Below are positions 38,571 through 47,631 of a stretch of 64,000 nt of DNA, piece after piece. A program made the position numbers and the translations under genes. The notes beneath the pieces are model-generated. The model had not been told where the DNA came from. It was given only the letters and a program-made list of their open reading frames with translations, and made no database searches. Positions within the stretch are counted from its first letter, which is position 1, and every line of letters begins with the position of its first letter. This DNA comes from Methanosarcina sp. DH2 (GTDB lineage Archaea; Halobacteriota; Methanosarcinia; Methanosarcinales; Methanosarcinaceae): assembly GCF_020804225.1 (NCBI RefSeq), contig NZ_WJBI01000002.1:559417-623416 (forward strand), read 5' to 3'.

Positions 38571-38604
38571 AACCTAATGATGTGCTACCTTATACTGGAC
38601 CGGA

Positions 38605-38895
38605 TCAAATAAGCAGCGACGTTAAAGCTTCTTTTACAACGTAAGTAGTAACGAGGATCACTATCACGACCATCAGGTATACAAAAACGTTTCTGTAAAC
38701 CAAATCCCTGTCTGATCCTGCCTTCATTCCAAGGGCTCCGGGACAGTTTTCACAGGAAGCTGCTCCACATCCGCAACCGACATTTATTTCTTTGTATGGT
38801 TTCTGGATTATTTTTTTGGAACTACCTGATCCGTTATTTATGACAGGTAGCGTTTTTTTGTTATTTTCGGACATATCTGCAGGTTTTGTTTTCAA
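38605..38895 (-). CDS. small membrane protein with a cysteine cluster
   Basis: This 96-residue protein has a soluble basic N-terminal half, a cysteine cluster CGCGAASCENCPGA (four cysteines within 12 residues, about 41-52), and a C-terminal membrane helix (VFVYLMVVIVILVTTYVV). The cluster could bind a metal or Fe-S centre next to the membrane. It converges on the RNase P gene. I do not recognise the family. Confidence 0.6.
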   Translation of the reverse strand: MKTKPADMSENNKKTLPVINNGSGSSKKIIQKPYKEINVGCGCGAASCENCPGALGMKAGSDRDLVYRNVFVYLMVVIVILVTTYVVKEALTSLLI

Positions 38896-39181
38896 ATGAT
38901 ATAAACGTTCTTTTTAATTCTCAATACAGTTTCATTATCCATGGCCTCTAACCAGAGTTTCAATTGTCATCTCTAACCAGAGTCTCTTGTTTTATTATTA
39001 TTCAGCTCTAATATATATTAATTATTCTATATATATCATATTCGGTTAGAATATTTTGTCTTTAAGAGTTGTACAGGTTTATTCAAAACAGGTAATGCAA
39101 AATAGGGTGCTTTTGACTCTTTTAAAGTCATTAGTGCGGTTTGAAAATAAGTTTGTGAGACTAAAGTCTGTTCAGGCGCTC

Positions 39182-39276
39182 CTTTCTAAATACCCTTTAT
39201 AAATACTCTTTCTAAATACTCTTTCTAAATACTCTTTCTAAATACTCTTTCTAAATACCCTTTCTAAATGCCCTTT
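39182..39276. repeat. 13-bp tandem repeat, about seven copies
   Basis: CTTTCTAAATACT (with CCC variants) repeats head to tail. It lies in the 522-bp spacer 38896-39417, which otherwise holds AT-rich sequence with the promoter of the small membrane protein at its left end. Confidence 0.85.
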
Positions 39277-39332
39277 CTTCTTGACCAGAGATACTCATAA
39301 TTCGGGTTCGTTATAATTTACATTCAATATAA

Positions 39333-39417
39333 CTTACATTTATTATTAGTTTACATTTATTATTAGTTTACATTTATTATTAGTTTACATTTATTATTAG
39401 TTTACATTTATTATAAT
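39333..39417. repeat. 17-bp tandem repeat, five copies, touching the SRP19 stop
   Basis: TTTACATTTATTATTAG repeats with a 17-bp period and ends against the SRP19 stop codon at 39418-39420. Most copies are identical. Confidence 0.88.
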
Positions 39418-39729
39418 TCATGTTCGTGCAGGTGCTTCCTGCCCTCTCATTTTTTTTATTGCTAAGGCGATCTGCTTTGCAATAACGGATTTTGGACCCT
39501 TATCATCCACGAGCACTCTTCCGCTAACTTCCCACCATGTTTTAGGGTAGGCTTTCTCAGGCTCTACTTCAGGGTTAAGGCCCATCTGCTTTGCAGCTTC
39601 TTTGATTTCATTCAGATGCGGCTCTTTAACGGCATTTTTTCGGGAGATGATCCTTCCGCTGCTTCTAGATTTTGTCTGGTCAATATACGCAGGCCAGATT
39701 ACAAGTTTTCCCTTATCTTTCATCATCAT
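39418..39729 (-). CDS. srp19: signal recognition particle 19 kDa protein
   Basis: This basic 103-residue protein has the SRP19 features KLVIWPAYIDQTKSRSSGR near the start and the later NPEVEPEKAYPKTWWEVSGR. It binds 7S RNA and prepares it for SRP54. The start is one of three consecutive ATG codons (39721-39729). The 3' end abuts a 17-bp tandem repeat. Confidence 0.94.
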   Translation of the reverse strand: MMMKDKGKLVIWPAYIDQTKSRSSGRIISRKNAVKEPHLNEIKEAAKQMGLNPEVEPEKAYPKTWWEVSGRVLVDDKGPKSVIAKQIALAIKKMRGQEAPART

Positions 39730-39889
39730 GCTATCTTCGTCCTAAATTGTTTTCATGGAATTTAAAACTGCCCGGCAATTTCCGCAGTTTCGGAGTTTCT
39801 TTTTATTAATTTAAAAGTTCAGGTTTTTCTACAATCTCGTAACCTGTAATTATTTATCTTTCCCTGATAATTTCTGCACGGTGCATTAT

Positions 39890-40147
39890 ATGATCCCGGT
39901 ATTTTCAATTGATGAAAAAGTCAGGGCTTACATCAGAAGGAGCGGGCAGGACTTCAGGCTTTCCACTTCTCCGGATGGTCCTATCCTTTTTCCTCTTGAG
40001 GAATCCTCTCCCAAGCCCTCTGATATGAAAATTCTTATTGGCAGCAATACTCTTTACGTTTCCAAACTTCAGGCAAAATATATCAAAAAAATTGACTGGC
40101 CTATGGTAGAAAGGTATTTGAGCTATTCAGGAGAATCAAAAACCTGA
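39890..40147 (+). CDS. small hypothetical protein
   Basis: This protein of 85 residues begins at ATG 39890, which follows GGTG (the GTG at 39881 is less likely). It is soluble, with no cysteine and no membrane segment. Motifs such as FSIDEKVRAYIRRSG and LYVSKLQAKYIKKIDWPMVE are seen. I do not recognise a family. It is divergent from SRP19. Confidence 0.55.
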   Translation: MIPVFSIDEKVRAYIRRSGQDFRLSTSPDGPILFPLEESSPKPSDMKILIGSNTLYVSKLQAKYIKKIDWPMVERYLSYSGESKT

Positions 40148-40336
40148 GCTTTCAGCACAGGGGATTGGGGAGGTGCAGTTCGCATTTTTTTCTTGCAGGT
40201 TATCCGTTTTGTTTATTAAGAAGAGAGAGCATAGGATAAAGCTGACCTGTTACAGATCCTGCAAGCTTCGCTCAAAATAGTAGGAAATTGCTGCAGCTGA
40301 AAAAAGATCTCTTCAAGCCCAAGGGAGAATTCTTCC

Positions 40337-41203
40337 GTGAAAATGAAAACAAAAAATATATTTATACTCCTTGCCCTGCTGGTGGTCTTCATGTCGGGCT
40401 GTATTGATCAAAAAAAGGAGATCGTTCTGGATGAGCCTGGCAATATCTCTAATTATGAATTTGAGGTTTTTCTGGATGAGTGGGATAACGAAATTCCAGC
40501 AAATACCACCACATATTATATTCTGGAAGACAAAACAGAGCTGCAGGTCGTCCATATCATTATAAATAGCAGCAAGCTTGAAATCTTCCCTCCCGATTCC
40601 CTTGGTGGCAGTTCCAATGAAGACCCTATTAGAAATTTCGTACTTCTGGTAGAGCCTGCAAACGAAACTGTAGCAAGTTCAAGAACTTTTATGAGGCTCT
40701 CAAACAGTAGCAACGTTTCGGACATCAATTATACTCTTACGCAGGAAATTACGCGGAACATGAAGTTAATAAACCTTGAATTTGAAGAGCCTGTTACAGG
40801 TTTTATCGCATATACTCTTGATATGCCCGGAACTCAGAGTTTTACCTTTATGAAGCCTGACTCAGAATTCATCCGCGTAGTTCTTCCGGAAGGCTATGCT
40901 ACAGGCAATAGGGTATTCGGGATAGCAAGGCCTGAACCTTATGACATAAATTTCGATGAAAAAGGAAGGCAAACTCTTCTGTGGATTTCTTCTAAGATGG
41001 GGGAACGGGAAGAAGCTATTCAGGTTAAATACTATGCTGAATCTGCACCCATGTATTTCTTCGCCGCAATTGTAGCTTTACTTTTCGGGGTCGCTATGGT
41101 GCTTTCGCGTTATTCCCGAAGTAAAAAAGAACTGGAAAGCGTTCGGGAAATCTTCGAGCTCGAAAAGGAATATGAGGAGAAAGAACAACGAAAGAAGAAA
41201 TAA
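40337..41203 (+). CDS. membrane-anchored lipoprotein of unknown function
   Basis: The 288-residue protein has an N-terminal lipoprotein signal with lipobox FMSGC (cysteine near residue 22) and a C-terminal membrane helix (MYFFAAIVALLFGVAMVL) followed by a charged coiled tail. The middle is a beta-rich extracellular domain. The start is GTG 40337, nine bases after GGGAG. The architecture recalls uncharacterised archaeal lipoproteins of the DUF5803 kind, but I am unsure. It precedes a pilin gene. Confidence 0.68.
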   Translation: MKMKTKNIFILLALLVVFMSGCIDQKKEIVLDEPGNISNYEFEVFLDEWDNEIPANTTTYYILEDKTELQVVHIIINSSKLEIFPPDSLGGSSNEDPIRNFVLLVEPANETVASSRTFMRLSNSSNVSDINYTLTQEITRNMKLINLEFEEPVTGFIAYTLDMPGTQSFTFMKPDSEFIRVVLPEGYATGNRVFGIARPEPYDINFDEKGRQTLLWISSKMGEREEAIQVKYYAESAPMYFFAAIVALLFGVAMVLSRYSRSKKELESVREIFELEKEYEEKEQRKKK

Positions 41204-41312
41204 CCACGGGTAAAGTTTCCTCCTTGCCATTGCTTCTCTATTTTTTGGACAAACCATCTATTTTTAGTCAAATAGTAATCTATTTATTCAAGCTTCACTT
41301 ATTATCTTCTTG

Positions 41313-41990
41313 ATGAAGGCGTTGGGAAGTCTCTGGCATAAATACCCTTATTCCTTAAAATCTGCATCTGAGGGTCTCTCTCCTGTTGTTGGCTCCCTTC
41401 TCCTTCTGCTAATTACTTTTGCGCTTGTGGGTGCAATCGTTAGCAGTATTAATCTCTCCGGCAGCAGAACTAATTTCCAGCCTCCTGTGGCAAGGATTAC
41501 TCTTGAATCCTGTGAAGGAGGGCTTTATGGTACAGGCCCGGCAAACAATTGGGCCAGATTTGAGGAAAATCAGATTGTTCTTATGCATGAGGGAGGGGAC
41601 TCCCTTCCACTAGACTCTATCTCTATACGAATTTCCGGATATGGACGTTCATACAGGCCTGTCTTTGGAGAGGGTTCTCTCACAGGAGATATCTCCATTC
41701 TCTACAAAGACCTGAGCTCCAGAGGGAAAAATTCCACGTGCTATGTTGTTCACAACAATGCTACTCTTGAAGACGGCTCCTGGGATGTCGGGGAAAAGCT
41801 TGTGCTCTGCGGGCAGGACAGTGCAGTAGGGGCAAGAGAGTCCAGCGTAAAAGTTAGTGTAAATGGGGACGATAAAACTTCTGACAATTACGGTTTTAAA
41901 GCAGGCACCGAAATAACTCTAAAAATCATTGACCGTAAAGGTAGAAATGTTATTGCTGAACGAAAGGCTGTTGTAAAGCTCGCTGACTGA
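41313..41990 (+). CDS. archaeal type IV pilin-like protein
   Basis: This 225-residue protein starts at ATG 41313 (a TTG precedes it). After a short leader it has the archaeal pilin signature EGLSPVVGSLLLLLITFALV, a class III signal processed by a prepilin peptidase before the hydrophobic helix that packs in a filament core. The rest is a beta-rich head with one pair of cysteines and one later cysteine. It could be a minor pilin or adhesin. No pilus-assembly ATPase is in this window. Confidence 0.8.
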   Translation: MKALGSLWHKYPYSLKSASEGLSPVVGSLLLLLITFALVGAIVSSINLSGSRTNFQPPVARITLESCEGGLYGTGPANNWARFEENQIVLMHEGGDSLPLDSISIRISGYGRSYRPVFGEGSLTGDISILYKDLSSRGKNSTCYVVHNNATLEDGSWDVGEKLVLCGQDSAVGARESSVKVSVNGDDKTSDNYGFKAGTEITLKIIDRKGRNVIAERKAVVKLAD

Positions 41991-42765
41991 TTAAACAAAA
42001 TCTATGCCGGTAATTAAATGATTTAAGTAATAATGATAAAGCCGGCTCCTTTTTCATTCCCTGTTTAATTGTCGGACACCCATTGTGAAGCATTATGCCA
42101 GCTTCAGCTTTGTTCTTGTTCACTTTGTATCGGTTCATGTAAGGGTATTGGTCGGAAACTCTGCTTGTTTCTGATAACGATACTGTATCTATATTTGAAA
42201 ATAAGGTTATTCTTTCTTTTTCAGGTCTGTTTTCGGATCAAATTTAATATTTACTCTTTAAGAAACGCCTTTTCCCTTAATCCAACTATTTAATCCTCTT
42301 TAATATAGAGTTTTTAAATAAATTTATCCTAAAAAGCTTCATTGATCTTATTTTGAGTTTTTTTAAATCTGGCTCGTACGACAAGGATGAGAAACCAATA
42401 GCACTAATAATCACCTGTTGAATTAAGAGATTTGACCTGCAAAGTTGATTGTACTTGATTTTGTGCCTTAAGTGAGCAATTAATACTGAATTTAAGTTCT
42501 TGTCCTGAACTTTAAAATTTACTTTTTTAAATTCTGGCTCATTTTTCCTGTTCAAATACACGGCTCTTAAGGGTTCCGATAAGGGTTAATCATGTTATTT
42601 GAAATCATATCCTGGATTAAATGTTATATAAAGCTTCTTTTATAAATTCACCGAATTAAAACCCGGTATTTTTATAAGTATGCTTTTATTTAATCCCGCT
42701 AATTTCAGGAATGTCAGTCGGCGGATAGTCGACAGGACAATTAGAGAAGACCATTAGAGCAAAGC
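41991..42765. other. non-coding spacer
   Basis: AT-rich, without a convincing gene; a 91-codon minus-strand frame (42286-42561) has no ribosome site or family match. It ends at the first of two related MITEs. Confidence 0.4.
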
Positions 42766-42882
42766 AGGACTTATGCTTTTGAGCTAAGAAAACAGTAGCA
42801 TGAGACTCCAAAAAATCTAAATCATAGTATTTGTGACAGAATTGTCTATGCTATCTTTTTGACCTCATGGTATCTAAGTCCT
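42766..42882. mobile_element. MITE-like element A, 117 bp
   Basis: It begins AGGACTTATGC and ends TAAGTCCT, an 8-bp terminal inverted repeat. Its interior (ACAGTAGCATGAGACTCC, then ATCTAAATC) aligns with the reverse complement of the element at 43385. It has no coding capacity. The two copies flank the coiled-coil gene in opposite orientation. Confidence 0.65.
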
Positions 42883-42942
42883 AAGAGATAAAAATCGCTC
42901 TAAATTATATTAAACATAACAAAAATTAGGGGATTAGGACAT

Positions 42943-43332
42943 ATGGGTAAACTAATATTTGACAGACTAAAAAAGATCACGTGTATGTTTATACTGATTT
43001 TTTTTGTGATGTCATTTACAGCTACGTCAGTAAGCGCAGAGTCAAGTGATCAGAAATTACAGACATTAAACAATGAGAGAACGCAGCTGGATGCACAGAA
43101 GACTGATTTAGAAAAAGAAAGACTGAACCTGAATGCAGAGAAGAAGACATTAGAAGAAAAGAAGAAAAAATTGGGCAACAAAAAGAAAAATGACAAAGAA
43201 TATCAGAACTGGCTCAATAATTATAACAAATGGCTGAGAAAATATCAGAAATGGGAAGCCAAGCACAAGAAATGGTCCACCAGAAATCATGCATGGCAGG
43301 TGAACTATAATAACTGTATGAACAGCCGTTAA
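42943..43332 (+). CDS. secreted heptad-repeat protein with Leu and Trp zippers
   Basis: This 129-residue protein has a signal peptide (about 1-32, cleavage after VSA). The mature part is one long charged helix. Leucines stand exactly seven apart at 42, 49, 56, 63, 70 and 77. After a Lys-rich hinge, tryptophans stand exactly seven apart at 90, 97, 104, 111 and 118, with Tyr or His three residues before most of them. Both series fit a coiled-coil core, the second built on Trp. Composition is Lys/Asn-rich, and a lone cysteine ends the chain. No family recognised. MITE-like elements lie on both sides. Confidence 0.72.
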   Translation: MGKLIFDRLKKITCMFILIFFVMSFTATSVSAESSDQKLQTLNNERTQLDAQKTDLEKERLNLNAEKKTLEEKKKKLGNKKKNDKEYQNWLNNYNKWLRKYQKWEAKHKKWSTRNHAWQVNYNNCMNSR

Positions 43333-43384
43333 AAATCAACTGTATAATATTATGCCCGGTGCTATAAAGTAAATGGTTTCTTGA

Positions 43385-43516
43385 TAGGATTTACGCGCCT
43401 GAGAAACAAAAATGAAGCACGAAGATATGTCATAAAGTGTAATTTAAACTCATAGTGTAATTTAGACTCTTTGACATTTCATGCTACCTGTCCTCATTTC
43501 AGGTGCGTAAGTCCTA
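43385..43516. mobile_element. MITE-like element B, 132 bp
   Basis: Ends are TAGGATTTACGCGCCTGA and TCAGGTGCGTAAGTCCTA, matching over 18 bp with three mismatches. The reverse complement shares the interior block ACAGGTAGCATGA with element A. It also contains two short direct repeats (AGTGTAATTTA). No transposase frame. Confidence 0.75.
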
Positions 43517-44078
43517 TTTATATATAAACTCCTCTCCCTTTAACTCCGTTTGTTCAATTTTCACGGAGTTTTCCCTTTAGATTTATTTTTCTCCACAGAT
43601 CAAATGGTAATTGCAGTCATAGGCCATCCGTTTCCGTAACGGCATCTTCTTTTTCTGAAGTTTTATGATATCTTTCAGGTCTAGTTCTTTAATATTTTTG
43701 AATCCTGCTACCATGAAATATTTAAACATCTTTTCAGGCAGGACTTTATGGTGGTTAGGGGGGAAAAATGCCTTCTCTATCGATAATTTTATAAAATACT
43801 TGTTTATATATTTTGAGTATAATAATCCTGTCTTCCGTTTTAATAGATATGTTGAGTCTTACATATCCGGAAGTCGCAGTGTTCTGGCTGGTGTTTCTTT
43901 CCGGCCTCCTGTCATTTGAGGGGTTTCTATCCCTTAATTGGAATTTCACCCTTTGAATCCCTCTGGAACTCCCTCTGGAACTCCCTCTGGAACTCCCTCT
44001 GGAACTCCCTCTGAATCAAACCACAAATCAATAACTTTCTGCTAAAAAGTTACTTATAAATACAGTGTATCCTTCTGC
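43517..44078. other. non-coding spacer upstream of fmd
   Basis: It contains short frames without support, the 12-bp tandem repeat listed separately, and at 44052-44064 a TATA-like ACTTATAAATACA that is the best promoter candidate for the fmd operon. Confidence 0.45.
43959..44016. repeat. 12-bp tandem repeat, four copies plus a partial
   Basis: CCCTCTGGAACT repeats exactly at 43959, 43971, 43983 and 43995, with a partial fifth. It lies just upstream of the fmd promoter region. Confidence 0.92.
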
Positions 44079-44100
44079 GTTATGTTGAAATTTACATAAT
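44079..44100 (+). promoter_or_regulatory. operator site A upstream of fmdE
   Basis: GTTATGT (44079-44085), eight bases, then ACATAAT (44094-44100). It lies about 25 bp downstream of the TATA-like sequence at 44052-44064 and so covers the expected transcription start. Same motif as upstream of wtpA. Confidence 0.72.
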
Positions 44101-44162
44101 GTAATCCTCCCATTATCACTGTTGTCTGACATTTGATCGTGTTTGCAACTGCATTTAATAGC

Positions 44163-44184
44163 ATTATGTTTAATAAAACATAAC
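44163..44184 (+). promoter_or_regulatory. operator site B abutting the fmdE start
   Basis: ATTATGT (44163-44169), eight bases, then ACATAAC (44178-44184), with the fmdE ATG one base further on. The spacing relative to the start codon is the same as in wtpA. The right half ACATAACGAT resembles the TATATAACGAT half-site recalled for E. coli ModE. Confidence 0.72.
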
Positions 44185-44185
44185 G

Positions 44186-44812
44186 ATGAAACCCATGGCG
44201 GTGAACACATTGCATAAAAATTCTGATCAAGAGAAACACAATCTGGAAACAATTCTGAAACAGGTAAAGGACCTTGAGTTGCTTTCACAGATTGAAAAGG
44301 TCGTCCCCTTTCACGGTTTCCTTACCTCAGGGGCATTAATCGGCATCCAGATGCTCAATATTGCAAAAAGAGAGCTCGATGTCCGTGACGGGGAGCGCAT
44401 ATACGTGACCTGCGAAACGAAAAGCTGCATGCCTGACCCCTTCCAGATCCTTGCCGGAGCTACCATAGGAAACAATGGGTTGAAAATCAATAACCTGGGG
44501 AAAATGGCGGTCACGGTAAACAAACAGGCGCCTGAAGGAGTGAACGGCATAAAAGGTGTTCGGATCCTCCTCGATTCTGAGAAAACAAAGGACTATCCTA
44601 AACTCCACGCCTGGTACTTGAACACTGAAAAGCTTCACCATGAAGAGGTTGTGCCCATCCTTCTGGAAGCCGGGGAAAAGGTGTATTCCTGGAAACCTGT
44701 GGACCTGGAAGTTCCGGTCAGGAAGAAAAAGCGGATACAATGCTGCAAAAAGTGCGGCGAAATGTTCATCCAACACGATAATGAGCTGCTGTGCGGCGGA
44801 TGCACAGAATAA
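44186..44812 (+). CDS. fmdE: FmdE, formylmethanofuran dehydrogenase operon protein E
   Basis: This 208-residue protein has an N-terminal FmdE domain (FHGFLTSGALIGIQMLNIAK, with conserved His and the cysteine in ETKSCMPDPFQ that could bind metal) and a C-terminal zinc ribbon (CCKKCG and CGGC). FmdE is the first gene of the molybdenum formylmethanofuran dehydrogenase operon. It is not a subunit of the purified enzyme, and a maturation or metal-handling role is assumed. No ribosome site precedes ATG 44186; ATG 44195 is an alternative start. Confidence 0.92.
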   Translation: MKPMAVNTLHKNSDQEKHNLETILKQVKDLELLSQIEKVVPFHGFLTSGALIGIQMLNIAKRELDVRDGERIYVTCETKSCMPDPFQILAGATIGNNGLKINNLGKMAVTVNKQAPEGVNGIKGVRILLDSEKTKDYPKLHAWYLNTEKLHHEEVVPILLEAGEKVYSWKPVDLEVPVRKKKRIQCCKKCGEMFIQHDNELLCGGCTE

Positions 44813-44830
44813 CGTTGAGAGGTAAATAAA

Positions 44831-45871
44831 ATGCAAGATGAGATGCGATTGTCAGTCTTTTCAGAGAAGAAAGACCGGCAGCTGGTCTATCGGCCTGCGA
44901 AATGCATTGGCTGTGGGACCTGCGTACAGGCATGCCCCAAAGGTACCCTTTCCGTGGGGGCCGTGGGAGCTGTAGCTAGAGGGCTTCTGGATGCTGATTT
45001 TCTGGAAATGACAAAGAGTGAAGACTGCCTTGTCTGCGGGATCTGTGCAAAAGTCTGTCCCACAGGCGCTCTTGAATTGATGCAGGAAGGAAAACCCCTC
45101 ATAGACATGTCCTATATCTCAAAGGCCATGAGACCAACGTCAGTGAACGAAAGCTGCGTCCACTGCGGTCTCTGTGAGGATATCTGCCCTCAGGGTTGTA
45201 TTGAGGTAACCCGGGAGATTTCTACGGACGGAAAACTGAAGCTTATCGGAAAGACTCATATTGATACCGAATGCTGTGTCCACTGCGGCTGGTGTGCTGC
45301 AGTATGCCCTGTAAACGCTATTTCCGTGGAAAAGCCCTTTGAAGGGCGCTGGTCCAGGGATGAGAATGTCTGCCAGACCTGCCACACCTGCATTGATGTC
45401 TGTCCTGCGAATGCCATTTTCAATAAAAAGGCAAAATCAGGGGAAAGGGTTGAAAAGATAACCCACCGGCCCGACGCCTGCATTTACTGTGGAGCCTGTG
45501 CGGTTGCCTGTCCTGTGGATGCTATTGACGTCAGAAAAACCGCAATTTTACCGGAAGTGGAGAAAAAAGGCTCCCTTGAGAAAAAGCTGCTTGAAGCCCC
45601 TGTCCCCGAAGCCCTGCTCCGCACTCGCCTGGAAACGGATGATGCTGCCTGTCTTGGCTGCGGCAACTGTGTAATTGTCTGTCCGGTAAACGCTCTCGAT
45701 AACCGCGAACTTGCTGCAGGCTACCTGTATGACATGGACGAAAAAGCTATCCTTGGAGTTAAGAACGGGATAATTTCGGTCGTAAATCAGGAACGTTGCG
45801 GAGGAGATGGGACCTGTGCCCTTATCTGCCCTGTTAATGCTATTCGGCTTGTGAAAAAAGAGGTGGAATAA
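44831..45871 (+). CDS. fmdF: FmdF, polyferredoxin of formylmethanofuran dehydrogenase
   Basis: This 346-residue protein has eight ferredoxin-type cluster motifs in a row. Seven are complete CxxCxxCxxxCP (for example CIGCGTCVQACPKG, CVHCGLCEDICPQG, CLGCGNCVIVCPVN). The eighth reads CGGDGTCALICPVN, with Asp where the second cysteine should be, so it may hold a [3Fe-4S] or Asp-ligated cluster. The protein passes electrons to the Fmd catalytic core. GAGGTAAAT precedes the ATG, and fmdA starts one base after its stop. Confidence 0.94.
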   Translation: MQDEMRLSVFSEKKDRQLVYRPAKCIGCGTCVQACPKGTLSVGAVGAVARGLLDADFLEMTKSEDCLVCGICAKVCPTGALELMQEGKPLIDMSYISKAMRPTSVNESCVHCGLCEDICPQGCIEVTREISTDGKLKLIGKTHIDTECCVHCGWCAAVCPVNAISVEKPFEGRWSRDENVCQTCHTCIDVCPANAIFNKKAKSGERVEKITHRPDACIYCGACAVACPVDAIDVRKTAILPEVEKKGSLEKKLLEAPVPEALLRTRLETDDAACLGCGNCVIVCPVNALDNRELAAGYLYDMDEKAILGVKNGIISVVNQERCGGDGTCALICPVNAIRLVKKEVE

Positions 45872-45872
45872 A

Positions 45873-47627
45873 ATGGCAGGAACAATTGCAATCAAGAACG
45901 GATATGTCTTTGACCCCCTCAATGAAATAAACGGGGAGATTATGGACGTCTTCATTAGGGACGGAAAAATCGTAAAAGAGCTTTCTGCAGCCGAAATAAA
46001 AACATCAAAGGTTATTGACGCCTCAGGCATGACTGTTATGCCAGGAGGGGTTGACTCCCATTCCCACGTTGCAGGCGCAAAGGTTAACGCCGGCAGGTCG
46101 ATGCGTCCCGAAGACCATTATAAAGCAAATCTTAAGAAAACTTCACTCACCCATTCCGGTTCAGGATACACCGTCCCCTCGGTCTACAAACAGGGGTATG
46201 ATTACGCAGCAATGGGCTATACAACTGTTTTCGAAGCTGCGGTTCCTCCTCTTGAAGCCCGCCACACTCATGAAGAGATGCGTGCAACTCCCCTTCTGGA
46301 TATGGGCGGGTACCTTGTGCTTGGAAACAACTTCTTTTTGATGCGCTACCTCAGGGACGAGGACATGGAAAAGGCTGCTGCTTATGTCGCCTGGATGATG
46401 AAGACCCACAAGACCTACGGGATCAAATGCGTCAATCCTGCTGGGGTCGAAAACTGGGCATGGGGCAAGAACATTAGTTCTCTTGACGAGACCAACATCC
46501 ATTTCGAGATTACTCCAAGAGAGACTATCAAAGGGCTTACTGAGATCAACGAAACCCTGGGCATGCCAATGCCAGTCCACCTGCACGCAAACAACCTTGG
46601 CCACCCTGGCTGCTATACGATTACCAAGGACTCCCTCAAAATCCCTGATGGGGTAAAGACAAAGCAGAACATGAACGTGGAATGGGCAGAAACCAAAATG
46701 GACCCTTCAAGGGACCGTTCCGTATACCTTACCCATCTGATGTTCAACAGTTTTGCAGGCACAACCTGGGGGGACTGTGAATCCGGTGTTAAGGACATTG
46801 CAGACTACATTAACAACAGGGATCATGTGGTAATCGACAGTGGATGTACTCCCTTCGGAGAAGCAACAGTTATGACCGGAGACGGGCCTGCTATCCACGA
46901 TCTTTACACTCTTACGGGAAACAAGTGGTCGAACACTGACGTTGAAATGGAATGCGGCTCAGGTGTCATTCCCTTTACCTATCTCAAGTCCAACCCCGTA
47001 CATAGCCTGCAGTGGGCAATGGGGCTTGAATGTCTCCTGCTCATCAACGACCCCTGGAAAACCATAATGACCACAGATAGCCCCAACGGCGGACCGTTCA
47101 CAAAATATCCTGAGGTTATGACCTGGCTCATGTCCGAAGCTTTCAGAAAGCAGACCTTCGGTGAGTGCCACAAGTGGGCAAATGACCGGAGCGAACTCGG
47201 AGGCGTAAACCGGGAGCTCTCCCTCTATGATCTTGCTGTCCTGACAAGGGCCAACCCTGCAAAGACGATTGGCATGGTCCATAGAAAAGGTTCTCTTGGC
47301 GTGGGTGCAGACGGAGATGTTACAGTCTATAACATAAACCCGCAGCAGCTTGACGCAAACAATTACGAAGCTCTCCTCAGGACCTTCAGAAAGGCAGAAT
47401 ACACCGTGAAGGGCGGCGAAATCGTGGCTGTTAAAGGAGAGATTGTTTCCCTGCCCGAGAAACGGACTTACTATTCCGAAGTGCATGTCGAAAACGAGCG
47501 GGAAAAAGAGATGCTGGCTGACGTGAAGGAGTGGTTCAGGTACTACACCCTTGGCTTTGCCAACTATCCGACTCCAGAAAAATACCTGGCAAACCCGACT
47601 CCCATACAGGTTAACGGTGAGAGGTGA
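45873..47627 (+). CDS. fmdA: formylmethanofuran dehydrogenase subunit A
   Basis: The 584-residue subunit is an amidohydrolase-family enzyme that condenses formate with methanofuran (or hydrolyses formylmethanofuran). Metal ligands are visible in GGVDSHSHVAGAK, in PVHLHANNLGHPG and in the late aspartate of TTDSPNGGPF. It works with FmdB, where CO2 is reduced to formate, linked by an internal channel in the enzyme of known structure. GAGGTG precedes the ATG and spacing to fmdF is one base. Confidence 0.96.
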   Translation: MAGTIAIKNGYVFDPLNEINGEIMDVFIRDGKIVKELSAAEIKTSKVIDASGMTVMPGGVDSHSHVAGAKVNAGRSMRPEDHYKANLKKTSLTHSGSGYTVPSVYKQGYDYAAMGYTTVFEAAVPPLEARHTHEEMRATPLLDMGGYLVLGNNFFLMRYLRDEDMEKAAAYVAWMMKTHKTYGIKCVNPAGVENWAWGKNISSLDETNIHFEITPRETIKGLTEINETLGMPMPVHLHANNLGHPGCYTITKDSLKIPDGVKTKQNMNVEWAETKMDPSRDRSVYLTHLMFNSFAGTTWGDCESGVKDIADYINNRDHVVIDSGCTPFGEATVMTGDGPAIHDLYTLTGNKWSNTDVEMECGSGVIPFTYLKSNPVHSLQWAMGLECLLLINDPWKTIMTTDSPNGGPFTKYPEVMTWLMSEAFRKQTFGECHKWANDRSELGGVNRELSLYDLAVLTRANPAKTIGMVHRKGSLGVGADGDVTVYNINPQQLDANNYEALLRTFRKAEYTVKGGEIVAVKGEIVSLPEKRTYYSEVHVENEREKEMLADVKEWFRYYTLGFANYPTPEKYLANPTPIQVNGER

Positions 47628-47631
47628 AGTG

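Noticed and set aside
42286-42561. 91-codon minus-strand frame in the spacer before the zipper gene
   Set aside because: Low-complexity AT-driven composition, no ribosome site, no recognisable feature.
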